Positions 48,001 to 55,913 of a DNA stretch of 64,000 nt are shown here, piece by piece. Positions within the stretch are counted from its first letter, which is position 1; every line of letters begins with the position of its first letter. Origin of the DNA: Musa acuminata AAA Group (taxonomy: Eukaryota > Streptophyta > Magnoliopsida > Zingiberales > Musaceae); contig NC_088347.1 of the NCBI RefSeq assembly GCF_036884655.1, forward strand, positions 13,326,001 to 13,390,000. Direction: 5' to 3'. The notes beneath the pieces are model-generated. The model worked only from the letters and a program-made list of their open reading frames with translations. It was not told the origin of the DNA and searched no databases. Position numbers and translations under genes: made by a program.

Positions 48001-48127
48001 TTCGTTGGGTCGAAACAGTGGTAACGTTGCTTCTGCGCTTCCCGCATAGGATGATCTGTTTGCCCTTACAGTAAAATTTCATAATTAATTTAGAAAAGTT
48101 CCAAGAGACATCACCTAGTGTAGTCAG
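45095..48127 (-). pseudogene. Ty3/gypsy pol, single frame with a few stops
   Basis: The end of the protease region at 48127-47900 includes TLGDVSWNFSKLIMKF. RT 47899-47297 has [49 protein letters not shown] and [10 protein letters not shown] (catalytic D-D present). RNase H follows within 47182-46031 (IIEADASGVGIGAVL, TDHKSLKYFLEQ). Integrase zinc domain: HSGFLRTYKRVKQNFYWRGM..CGVCQQHK. Integrase core: DFIEGLPSSKGK and, at 45976-45095, IVSDRDRIFTSKFW and STAYHPQTDGQTEVVNR (D,D,E residues visible). The C-terminus RRHPSTEVLVHWNNLPLEDA is chromodomain-like. The pieces share one frame, separated by stops at about 47927, 47297, 47210 and 46031. They appear to be point nonsense changes, with no frameshift that I could see. 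Confidence 0.88.
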
Positions 48128-49622
48128 TGCTAGTCATAAGTGCCCAGCAAGCCAATCACGTGAGTGATGGCACGTGTGACTTGATACAGAATCTTTTTGC
48201 TTATTATATTTTGGCGTATATCACTTTATAACTATTGCATAAATGCATATATATTGTGATGTCCTTGGATTTGTGCAATGGGAATCGGATCGTGATGAGA
48301 TCACGATAATGAGATCGATTCACCTTTAAACACATATCCTAAATAATCCCGGTCATAGGTTACTCGAGAGGGACATCGTGATAACCGGATAGACTGGTGT
48401 GCTGTATACCCGTCCATATGATGGATGCAGCTGGTCTCATAGCTGCTCGTGTAGGGACACTAGGGATACAGTACATGTGCTCATTGGAGAATGAGTTCAC
48501 TGATTGATTCGCTTACGGAATGCTGGATGGTTGATGATGCCTTATTGTCAGACAACGATTCCGTAGTCCTAGTGGTGTATCTGGTTCTTAGACTTGAGAC
48601 ACCAAGGATGTCCTGTATGAGTGCTCCACTCTTTGATACCAGACTTATAGGTTTGGCTGTTCCCAGATCTAGTACAGCTGGTCATTGGGAGTGGTAGTCG
48701 ACCTTACGAGGGCTATTGAGTGTCGATAGAGGATCATCCACTCTCGGTATCATGAGAGGAATATCCCATGTGTTCTTGCTCAGACAAATCCCTGGCCAGG
48801 GTCATTCGGGTTGAGAGAGAAAGAGTTCTCCGGGAGAATCCGATTAGAGCGAGACTCGAGTAGAAACCGTATGGGTCTGACAGCACCATGCTCGATATAC
48901 GGTCTCTGGGATATTAGATGGATGAGGGACTATAGGTACATGGTAACTGAGGACAGACAGGTCCAATGGATTGGATTCCCCTGTATCGTCTGGGGACTAC
49001 GGCGTAGTGGCCTAGTACTTCCGTAGTCGATGAGTCGAGTGAATTATTACAGAGATAATAATTCACTGAGTTAGAAGGAGTTCTGACAGGTATGACTCAC
49101 GGCCAGCTCGATATTGGGCCTAGAGGGTCACACACATATGGTAGGCATTGCGATGAGTAGAGGTTCAGATATGAGATATCCGACGGAGCCCTTGTCTTAT
49201 TGGATGCAGATCCAATACCCACTAGGGAAAGGACCCATTAGGGTTTTGACACGGGATCTCTATAAATAGGAGGGATTCACAGCCTCATAGGCTAGAGTCT
49301 TTGCTTGCCCTTCCTATTCTCCTCTCCCTCTCCACCTCAGAGTAGGCCTGGAGTTTTGAGGAGCGTCGTCGCAACCCAGCTATGTGGATCACCGCTAGAG
49401 AGGAGGACGCTTGACCTCCTTCACCCTCTCCTAAGGATCTGCAAGGAAACAGGGATATACGATCTCCCTAGGTAACACAATCTCTATACGCAGTTTTGTG
49501 TTTTTGCGGATTTTGCGCACCAATCTTCGCACGACGATGAACATCTTTTTGGGAATCGGGGATTTTTGTTTTTCTTGTTCTTCTGCTGCGCATATGATGT
49601 CGCCCCCTATGATTTCCCAACA
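48128..49622 (+). repeat. Copia-2 5' LTR D, complete
   Basis: TGCTAGTCATAAG to GATTTCCCAACA, 1,495 bp; TATA box TATAAATAGG at 49261-49270. Palindrome-like word GATCGTGATGAGATCACGAT at about 48288-48307. Three other copies of this LTR occur in the window (29488, 36290, 43621). Confidence 0.9.
49261..49268 (+). promoter_or_regulatory. Copia-2 LTR TATA box
   Basis: TATAAATA in CTCTATAAATAGGAGGGATTC, conserved at 37537-37544 in LTR B. Confidence 0.75.
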
Positions 49623-49623
49623 G

Positions 49624-49636
49624 TGGTATCAGAGCC
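49624..49636 (+). promoter_or_regulatory. Copia-2 primer binding site
   Basis: TGGTATCAGAGCC, perfect initiator tRNA-Met complement, one base after the LTR. Confidence 0.9.
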
Positions 49637-51431
49637 AGGTTGTTCGTGCGAATGATTGGTTTTGAACTGCGTGTGTTGTGTTTAGGAAGAATATTGACGT
49701 CAAAATCGTTGACGCAAAAGCGAGGAAGGGCAGCAACAGTTGCTGCCCTCGATCTGCATACCTGCAGCCGCAGCTGCAGCCGCAGCCAGGCAGCACAGCG
49801 CCGGCGCATGCGCAAGCGCTGTGCCTGCAGCAGCCGGCCGGCGATCTGCTTGCAGCAGGCTTGCTGCTGGCGGGGCTGGCAACCCACGGGCAGAGGCGCC
49901 ACAGGGAAGCGGCGCCTGCCGCCGAAAGGAAGCGGCGCCTGCCGCCGCTGCTCCCGTGGGCGAAACCCCCCCCAGGGGCGGCCGCCCGGCGGTACAGCAC
50001 CGTCTGCGGAGGCAACGGCGCCCGAAGGGGGCGCCCACCCGCAGCGGCATCGCCGCCAGCGGGCGTGCCGCCTGCAGGCGAGGGCAGTGCCCTCGCCCCG
50101 CCGCACAGGCCGCCGCCGGCAGGGTGGCGGCGGCGGCAGCAGCAAAAAGGGCAAAGGGTATTAGGGTTTTCTGGGCAAAAGACAGTTTTGCCCCTCGGAA
50201 TTTGAGAAATTCCAGTTTCTGTCTTTTGTCCAAATTACGAAAATACCCTTAGGAATTGAGAAATTCCCTATATATCCCTGATTTCAGAAAATATTAATTA
50301 ATTAAAAGGTTTAGTTGATTATTATTTTTATTATTATCTAGTAGTCCTACATGATGATGATTATTTATACATGTGATGTATGATGAGTGGACGGATGATC
50401 ATGGACCGTGTGATGTGTGTACTTGTGATTATTATTATTGAGGTCTGCGAACCTCCATTATATTTCTCGTTTATTGTCGGGCCTGCGTGCCTATGATTAA
50501 GTTGTAATCACATGAGGAGGCGCAACGGGAGCGTGGATGCCATAGCGGGACCCACGAGACAGACGATCGTGATGCATGGAGATGCATCAAGATGTCGACG
50601 GAACCGACGAGGACGAGATGGACGATCACAAGGCATGGAGATGCACCGTTGCACACATAGATCTTGATGTGAGTGATTAGGCCTACTGGCTCGGGCCTAA
50701 TCATATTAGGTTGTGGTCCATGATCATCTGGTGTGATTGCTTATACACATACTAGATATGTATATATATTTGCATGCGATGTAGATATATATTAAATATG
50801 CATATGTGTGACATGTCATATTAGGAGACCAAATCATAGAAACATCTCTCGATAATATTAAGTCGGTAAACGTGAGGCAATTAGATTGACCCACGTGGCC
50901 TTCCATCGTTATGAGTAGGAACCGAATCCCGGTGTAGGTTGAGTTGGTCGAGTCCCTCGAGACTCACCTATATCGCGATTCGCTATCTTGCTTACGACAT
51001 AGAGATGTCACCGGTGACCTGAGGGCATGATATGCTTGGTCGAGTCCCTCGAGGGTATATCATCAAATCAGACTCATCTTGTAACGAAGGTGTTGACTTA
51101 ACCGAGCATCATGGTTGGTCGAGTCCCTCGAGGCCATGGTGATTCGGAGGCCGAACAGGACGGGAATCACAAGGAGTTGTGATCGGCAAGAGTTGTCTAC
51201 CTTTTAGGCTTAGTGTGATTGGTCGAGTCCCTCGAGGTTATACTAAGACGCTGATTGGATCCTGATCCCCACTAGAAGTCTGCCGGAGACTTCCGTTTCA
51301 CGTGCTGAGGGTGTCGCGTGACTCGTTAGTAAAATAGTGGGAGCATATTAAGATAGAAGTCCATATCTTGATAGTTTATTTCTTGCAAAATCTGCATGTT
51401 ATTCATTTTGCTACATCTTTATTTTCAGAAA
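49637..51431 (+). other. Copia-2 long untranslated leader
   Basis: About 1.8 kb between primer site and gag. In order: a very GC-rich block (about 49735-50160, CTGCAGCCGCAG and GGCGGC words), a TTAGGGTTTT..TTTTGCCCC stretch, AT-rich sequence, four hairpins (50935-51247), and a pyrimidine-rich end TTTATTTTCAG just before the gag ATG. The long ORFs across the GC block, on all frames, look like artefacts of composition. Confidence 0.75.
50935..51247 (+). other. Array of four hairpins with common core in Copia-2 leader
   Basis: The core TTGGTCGAGTCCCTCGAG(G) occurs at 50944-50961, 51036-51054, 51115-51133 and 51219-51237. The core folds on itself (TCGAG-TCC-CTCGA). Each core is flanked by arms that pair with each other but differ between hairpins: 50935-50943 with 50963-50970 (8 pairs, one bulge), 51027-51035 with 51055-51063 (9 pairs, one G-U), 51107-51114 with 51134-51141 (8 pairs, one G-U), 51209-51218 with 51238-51247 (10 pairs, two G-U). 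The older copy at 22653-23010 has the same arrangement. Function unknown; an RNA role in packaging, dimerisation or translation is inference. Confidence 0.8.
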
Positions 51432-52346
51432 ATGTCGCTTTCAAATCCCTTACGTGGCATACTTGATGTCAACCGCCTCACTGGTCCAAATTATACGGAT
51501 TGGCTCCGTAACTTGAGAATTGTTCTCACAGCGGAGAAAATCGTGTACGTCCTTGATACAGTGATGCCTACGCCCGAAGAAGGGGCAAGCGAGGATGAGA
51601 TCGCTCGCTACGTGAAGTACATTGATGACTCCACTCTTGCTCAGTGCTATATGTTGGGCTCTATGACTCCAGAGTTACAGAGACAACATGAAAAGATGGA
51701 TGCCAGATCCATTCTCCTACATGTCCGTAAATTGTTTGAGGAACAGGGAAGGACTCAACGATATGAGATATCCAAGAGCCTTTTCCGCGCTAGGATGACT
51801 GAGGGGACACCGGTTCAGAACCATGTCCTAAAGATGATTGAGTGGATAGAGAAACTCACAGGTCTAGGAATGGTCCTAGAGGATAACTTGTGTGTGGACA
51901 TTGTGCTTCAGTCCCTACCAGATTCCTTTTCACAGTTCATAATGAATTTTAATATGAACAAGCTTGAGGTGACTCTCCCAGAGCTCCTCAATATGTTAAG
52001 GGAGGCAGAGAGTACTATTAAGAAAGAGAAGCCAGTTCTCTACACTGGTGAGACCAGAAAGAAAAGGAAAGCAGAAAGGTCCCTTAAGAAGGGAAAGGGC
52101 AAAGGCAAACAAGGTAAAGCAAAGGTTGCTAAGAAAGACCCAACAAAGGACAAAGGCCAATGCTTCCACTGTGGTAAAGATGGGCACTGGAAGAGAAACT
52201 GCAAAGAGTACCTTGCAGAAAGGGCGAAACAAAAGCTTGATGAAGCTTCAGGTACATTCATGATCAGTCTCCATTTGTCAGACTCTTATGATAACACATG
52301 GGTATTAGATACCGGTAGTGCTTATCATATATGCAATTCGTTGTAG
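51432..52346 (+). CDS. Copia-2 Gag and start of protease
   Basis: I chose the ATG at 51432 ([20 protein letters not shown]) because the decayed copy on the other strand starts at the homologous ATG (15014); an upstream ATG in the same frame at 51396 only adds [12 protein letters not shown]. Gag block: [20 protein letters not shown] at the N-terminus, then the helical core ([20 protein letters not shown]). A basic stretch ([17 protein letters not shown]) precedes the CCHC knuckle [14 protein letters not shown], which begins at residue 244. The protease motif [12 protein letters not shown] follows, with the catalytic D at residue 293. The frame stops at TAG 52344-52346 and continues open right after it. 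The stop probably replaces CAG, so Gag is complete but the polyprotein is interrupted. Confidence 0.88.
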   Translation: MSLSNPLRGILDVNRLTGPNYTDWLRNLRIVLTAEKIVYVLDTVMPTPEEGASEDEIARYVKYIDDSTLAQCYMLGSMTPELQRQHEKMDARSILLHVRKLFEEQGRTQRYEISKSLFRARMTEGTPVQNHVLKMIEWIEKLTGLGMVLEDNLCVDIVLQSLPDSFSQFIMNFNMNKLEVTLPELLNMLREAESTIKKEKPVLYTGETRKKRKAERSLKKGKGKGKQGKAKVAKKDPTKDKGQCFHCGKDGHWKRNCKEYLAERAKQKLDEASGTFMISLHLSDSYDNTWVLDTGSAYHICNSL

Positions 52347-52990
52347 GTTCTGGTAAGGCCTAGGAGACTAGAGAGAGGCGAGATGGACCTCAAGATGGGT
52401 AATGGAGCAAAAGTTGCTGTATTAGCTGTTGGCGAGGTCGCCCTACATCTGCCTAGTGGAGCTTTTATTGCATTAGATGCATGTTATTTTGTTCCTTCTA
52501 TTATCAAAAACATTATCTCCATTTCATGTTTAACAGTTAGTGGATATAAATTTGTTTTTGAGAACAATGGTTGTTCGATATTATTAGATGATAAGATCAT
52601 CACGAAAGGAACATTGCATAATGGTTTATTTATGTTAGACACCACTCCACATATCATGAATATAAATGTGTCCAAAAGGAAACGAGATGAGTTGAACAGT
52701 GCATACCTGTGGCATTGTAGGCTAGGTCACATCCATGAAAGAAGGATTCAAAAGTTGCTAAATGATGGATATCTAGATCCATTCGACTATGTGTCATATG
52801 CAACTTGTGAGCCTTGCATTCGTGGAAAACTGACCAACTCTCCATTTAGTGGAACTGGAGAGAGAGCCACTGAGTTGTTGGAACTCATACATAGTGATGT
52901 ATGTGGACCCATGTCAACTCATGCCATTGGAGGTTACTCCTACTTCATTACATTTACTGATGATTTCTCAAGGTATGGATATGTGTACTT
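52347..52990 (+). pseudogene. Copia-2 protease/integrase N-terminal part, split by SIRE insertion
   Basis: Same frame as gag after the TAG at 52344. Protease remainder (MDLKMGNGAKVAV, a beta-rich segment with NIISISCLTVSGY), integrase zinc domain (LWHCRLGHIHERRIQKLL and CEPCIRGK, HHCC pattern) and the integrase core start with LIHSDVCGPM (first catalytic D) and FTDDFSRYGYVY. At 52991 the SIRE LTR begins within the codon after GYVY. The host gene resumes at 62559 in the matching frame once one copy of TACTT is removed. Confidence 0.88.
52986..52990. repeat. Target site duplication TACTT (left)
   Basis: TACTT before the 5' LTR and again at 62554-62558 after the 3' LTR. Confidence 0.95.
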
Positions 52991-53567
52991 TGTTGAATCT
53001 TGGATTTTGATGATATAATCAATTGGTGGGTTAATTGATCTAATCCATATTATTGAGTTAAGTGCGCAGGATTAACTACGATAACCAGAAAACATAAAGC
53101 AAGGATACCGGAGTCGAGCTCGATGGACGTTTAAGAGACCGAAGAATCATCGGAGATGCTGCCGGAACCATCCGAGAAGAAATCGGGAACGTGTCGAAAG
53201 TTCACCGAAGAAATCGTCGGAGGCTCGCGGAGATCACCGAGAAGGCTCGGCTACTCGTTAAAAGTCATCACAAAGATTGGGAGCTTGCAGGGAGTCCGTC
53301 GGAAGAAGTTCATCGGAAAGCTCACCGGAACAAGACTCGACGTTCGCGGTTGAAAATTTGCTTAGGATGTGTTTTGGTTATGTAGTCCACTTGTAATTAG
53401 GATTAGGATTAAGAGATAATCCTATATCCTGGTTAGGGGCCAACTGGGCCCAAAGTCAGAGTTGGTTTAGGCTAAAAATTAAGCTAAACTAGCGAACTAG
53501 AGAGCCAAGATTGAAGCCCAACTAGTGGCTGAAAACACTGTAGTTGGGCTGAAAATACTGTAGGCGG

Positions 53568-53735
53568 TGGCACCGCCTAGTTGGGCGGTGGCACCGCCTA
53601 GTTGGGCGGTGGAACCGCCCAGCACCCGAGTGCTGGGCGGTGACACCTCCTTGGCTGGGCAGTTGCACCGTCCAGTACCCGAGTGCTGGGCGGTGGCACC
53701 GCCTGGCTGGGCGGTGGAACCTCCAGCACCGGGAA
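53568..53735. repeat. GC-rich palindromic minisatellite in LTR U3
   Basis: Repeats of about 21 bp based on GGCGGTGGCACCGCC plus TAGTTGGG or TGGCTGGG spacers. The 15-base core is an inverted repeat around one central base. The 3' LTR (about 61842-61985) has one unit fewer. Confidence 0.88.
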
Positions 53736-53786
53736 CCCTAAAAGAATTCAAATTTTGAAACCCAAAATTTGAATCCTCTTGAGGCC

Positions 53787-53794
53787 TATAAATA
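53787..53794 (+). promoter_or_regulatory. SIRE LTR TATA box
   Basis: TATAAATA in GGCCTATAAATACCCC, about 55 bp after the GC-rich array; same in the 3' LTR at 62046-62053. Confidence 0.8.
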
Positions 53795-54297
53795 CCCCTC
53801 AAATCTCAACTGAGGTTACAACTTTTGAGAAGCATTTTGATTGAGAGAAAAGTCTTAGAAAGTCTTAGCAAGTCTTGTTTTCAATTTGCTAGAGAGTTCT
53901 CCTCCTTCTTTCTTATTGAAAATTTGTAAGAGGTTGAGCTGCTTGTAAAAGGTTGTAAGAGGGGTGTTTACCCTTCCATTTCAAGAGACTTGCTAGTGGA
54001 AGGTGGGAGCCTCATCGAAGAGGGGCCTCGCAAGTGGAGTAGGTCATTTGACCGAACCACTCTAAAAATCGGCGTAATCTCTGGTTTGCTCTTTATTATT
54101 GTCATTTACATTACTGCAAATCTTCTTACTGCTTTAGTTCCTTATTACTCTTGTTGCGCAACTTCAAGAATATGCCTTCAAGTTAAATTTCTCAAGTTTC
54201 GTTCTTAACGTACGAAAGATTTTGATTAAAATCGAAGTTTTTATCCGCTGCACTAATTCACCCCCCCCCCTCTTAGTGCCGCTCCGATCCTAACAAG

Positions 54298-54309
54298 TGG
54301 TATCAGAGC
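54298..54309 (+). promoter_or_regulatory. SIRE primer binding site
   Basis: TGGTATCAGAGC, perfect match to the initiator tRNA-Met complement, two bases after the LTR. Confidence 0.92.
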
Positions 54310-54347
54310 GAGGTTATCTCTCATATTTGGTTTAATACCCAAGAGAG

Positions 54348-55913
54348 ATGGCTTATTCCGGCATGCAAGAGGGCCATTCTATTGCACGACCACCTTTGTT
54401 TAATGGGTCGGATTACACATATTGGAAGACTCGCATGAGGATCTTCCTCATTTCTATGGACTTTGAGCTTTGGTCTATTGTTGAGAATGGATTTCAAAAA
54501 TCTTCTCTTCCGATGAGTGAATGGAATGAATCGGAGAAGAAGGTTTTTGCTTTAAATGCAAAGGCTATGAATGCCTTGTTTTGTGCATTAGACAAAAACG
54601 AATTTAATCGTGTTTCAATGTGTGATTCGGCTTTTGATATTTGGAGAACTCTTGAGGTCACTCATGAAGGCACTAGCCGAGTGAAAGAGTCCAAAATCAA
54701 CATCCTTGTGCACTCTTACGAACTTTTCCGAATGAAACCAAGTGAGTCCATCGGAGACATGTACACCCGGTTTACGGATGTCATCAATGGACTCAAAGCT
54801 CTTGGTAAAGATTTTACTAACTTTGAACTAGTAACTAAAATCTTAAGATCCCTCCCTAAAAGTTGGGATCCAAAAGTTACGGCCATTCAAGAGGCCAAAG
54901 ACCTTAAAGCATTCCCTCTTGAAGAACTCATTGGGTCTCTAATGACCTACGAAATGACATGTCAAGCTCATGACGAGCTCGAGAACCCCCTTCCAAAGAA
55001 CAGGAAGGATATGGCACTCAAATCACAAGAAGACCACTTGAAAGGAACATCAAGTGATGAGGACAGTGACAATGACATTGCACTTTTGACTCAAAAGTTT
55101 AAAAAATATTTAAGAAAGAACATATTTAAAAATAATACAAAAAATAAATTTGAACAAAAGAAAGACCAAGTGATTTGCTATGAATGCAAAAAACCGGGAC
55201 ACTACAAGAACGATTGTCCTCAAGCCAAAAAGAGGACATCAAAGAAGAAGGCGTTCAAGGCAACGTGGGATGATTCAAGTGCATCCGAAGAAGAGGAGTC
55301 CAACACCGAGCAAGTTGCTCATTACGCGCTAATGGCGTTAGGAGAAGAGGTATGTGATTTATTTAATGAAGATTTATCTTTTGAAGAACTGTCTATCGCT
55401 TTTCATGAATTATTTGATGAATGTAGAACTATTAGCAAGAAGTTAAGTATCTTAAAGAAAGAGCATGCTTTGCTACAAGATAAGTTTGATAGTCTTCAAA
55501 CTCCTCCATGCTCTAAGTGTGAGCACTTAGAAGCAATAAAAAATGAAAATATGCTTCTTAAGGAAACCTTAAACAAGTTTAAGGTTGGTAGCAAAGGATT
55601 AGATATGATCCTTGCAAACAAGGGTCACATCACAAATAGAAATGGAAATGGATTTGTAAAAGGATTACATCAAAATCCCACCACTTTCGTAAAAGGACCT
55701 ACATTACATGTTTCCTCTTATGTGAAATGCAACTTTTGTTGCAAATCCGGACATATTGCCTACAAATGCCCATTTAGGAAAATTAGTTCACAAAAATTAA
55801 TATGGGTTCCTAAAGGAACTATAAAGAATTCAATCATAAATAACAAAGTTAGTGGGTCAATTTTTGAGGCACCCAAAATCAAATGGGTACCTAAAAATCA
55901 TCCTCTTTTGTAG
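54348..55913 (+). CDS. SIRE-like Gag, 521 aa, ending in UAG before in-frame pol
   Basis: Capsid-like nucleic-acid-binding protein of the virus-like particle. Starts MAYSGMQEGHSIARPPLFNG. Core: YWKTRMRIFLISMDFELWSI, LNAKAMNALFCALDKNEFNRV, MYTRFTDVINGLKALGKDF. First knuckle CYECKKPGHYKNDC starts at residue 277; second, CNFCCKSGHIAYKC, starts at residue 461; between them are an acidic SSASEEEES segment and a coiled region. The ATG is 38 bases after the primer site. The frame ends at TAG (55911-55913), and the same frame continues without a break into protease. SIRE1 of soybean is known for a UAG between gag and pol in one frame, so this stop is likely a programmed readthrough site rather than damage (inference). 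Confidence 0.93.
   Translation: MAYSGMQEGHSIARPPLFNGSDYTYWKTRMRIFLISMDFELWSIVENGFQKSSLPMSEWNESEKKVFALNAKAMNALFCALDKNEFNRVSMCDSAFDIWRTLEVTHEGTSRVKESKINILVHSYELFRMKPSESIGDMYTRFTDVINGLKALGKDFTNFELVTKILRSLPKSWDPKVTAIQEAKDLKAFPLEELIGSLMTYEMTCQAHDELENPLPKNRKDMALKSQEDHLKGTSSDEDSDNDIALLTQKFKKYLRKNIFKNNTKNKFEQKKDQVICYECKKPGHYKNDCPQAKKRTSKKKAFKATWDDSSASEEEESNTEQVAHYALMALGEEVCDLFNEDLSFEELSIAFHELFDECRTISKKLSILKKEHALLQDKFDSLQTPPCSKCEHLEAIKNENMLLKETLNKFKVGSKGLDMILANKGHITNRNGNGFVKGLHQNPTTFVKGPTLHVSSYVKCNFCCKSGHIAYKCPFRKISSQKLIWVPKGTIKNSIINNKVSGSIFEAPKIKWVPKNHPLL

Larger units (their letters stand above)
44681..48127 (-). mobile_element. Ty3/gypsy element (3' LTR and pol), 5' truncated
   Basis: Minus strand: pol from 48127 (end of the protease region) to 45095, purine tract GAAGAGGGCGGGTC, 3' LTR 45065-44681. 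Cut at 48127 by the Copia-2 LTR D. It is the best-preserved gypsy pol in the window. It belongs to a family with somewhat longer LTRs than the element at 30310 but similar proteins. Confidence 0.88.
48128..52990 (+). mobile_element. Copia-2 element D, left part (continues 62559-64000)
   Basis: Best copy of the second Ty1/copia family: LTR 48128-49622, primer site, 1.8-kb leader with hairpin array, then gag-protease-integrase from 51432. It is split by the SIRE at 52991-62553 and continues in frame at 62559 to the window edge. Lineage tentatively Angela/Tork-like from LTR length and Gag; not certain. Confidence 0.88.
52991..54295 (+). repeat. SIRE 5' LTR
   Basis: TGTTGAATCTTGG to GATCCTAACA, 1,305 bp. 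U3 includes GCAGGATTAACTACGATAA (53066-53084), shared by all SIRE-type LTRs here, CGTCGGA/CGCCGGA imperfect repeats (about 53110-53340), then the GGCGGTGGCACCGCC array and a TATA box at 53787. The poly-C run ends about 30 bp before the LTR end. Confidence 0.95.

Noticed and set aside
44681..48127. Endogenous pararetrovirus (RT/RNase H of a banana-streak type virus)
   Set aside because: An integrase with HHCC and DDE motifs, a chromodomain-like C-terminus and a flanking LTR show a Ty3/gypsy retrotransposon; no movement or coat protein is seen.
29845..49026. Recurring ORFs beginning MSSLI..LTE (29845, 36658, 43986, 48491)
   Set aside because: They are the same stretch of the Copia-2 LTR in each copy, with changing frames and ends; not under visible coding constraint.
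49468..50252. ORFs of 115-228 aa on both strands across the GC-rich Copia-2 leader
   Set aside because: All six frames are open because of GC composition; sequences are Ala/Pro/Arg/Gly-rich with no domain; the region lies between primer site and gag, and the homologous leader at 37903-39043 does not keep them.
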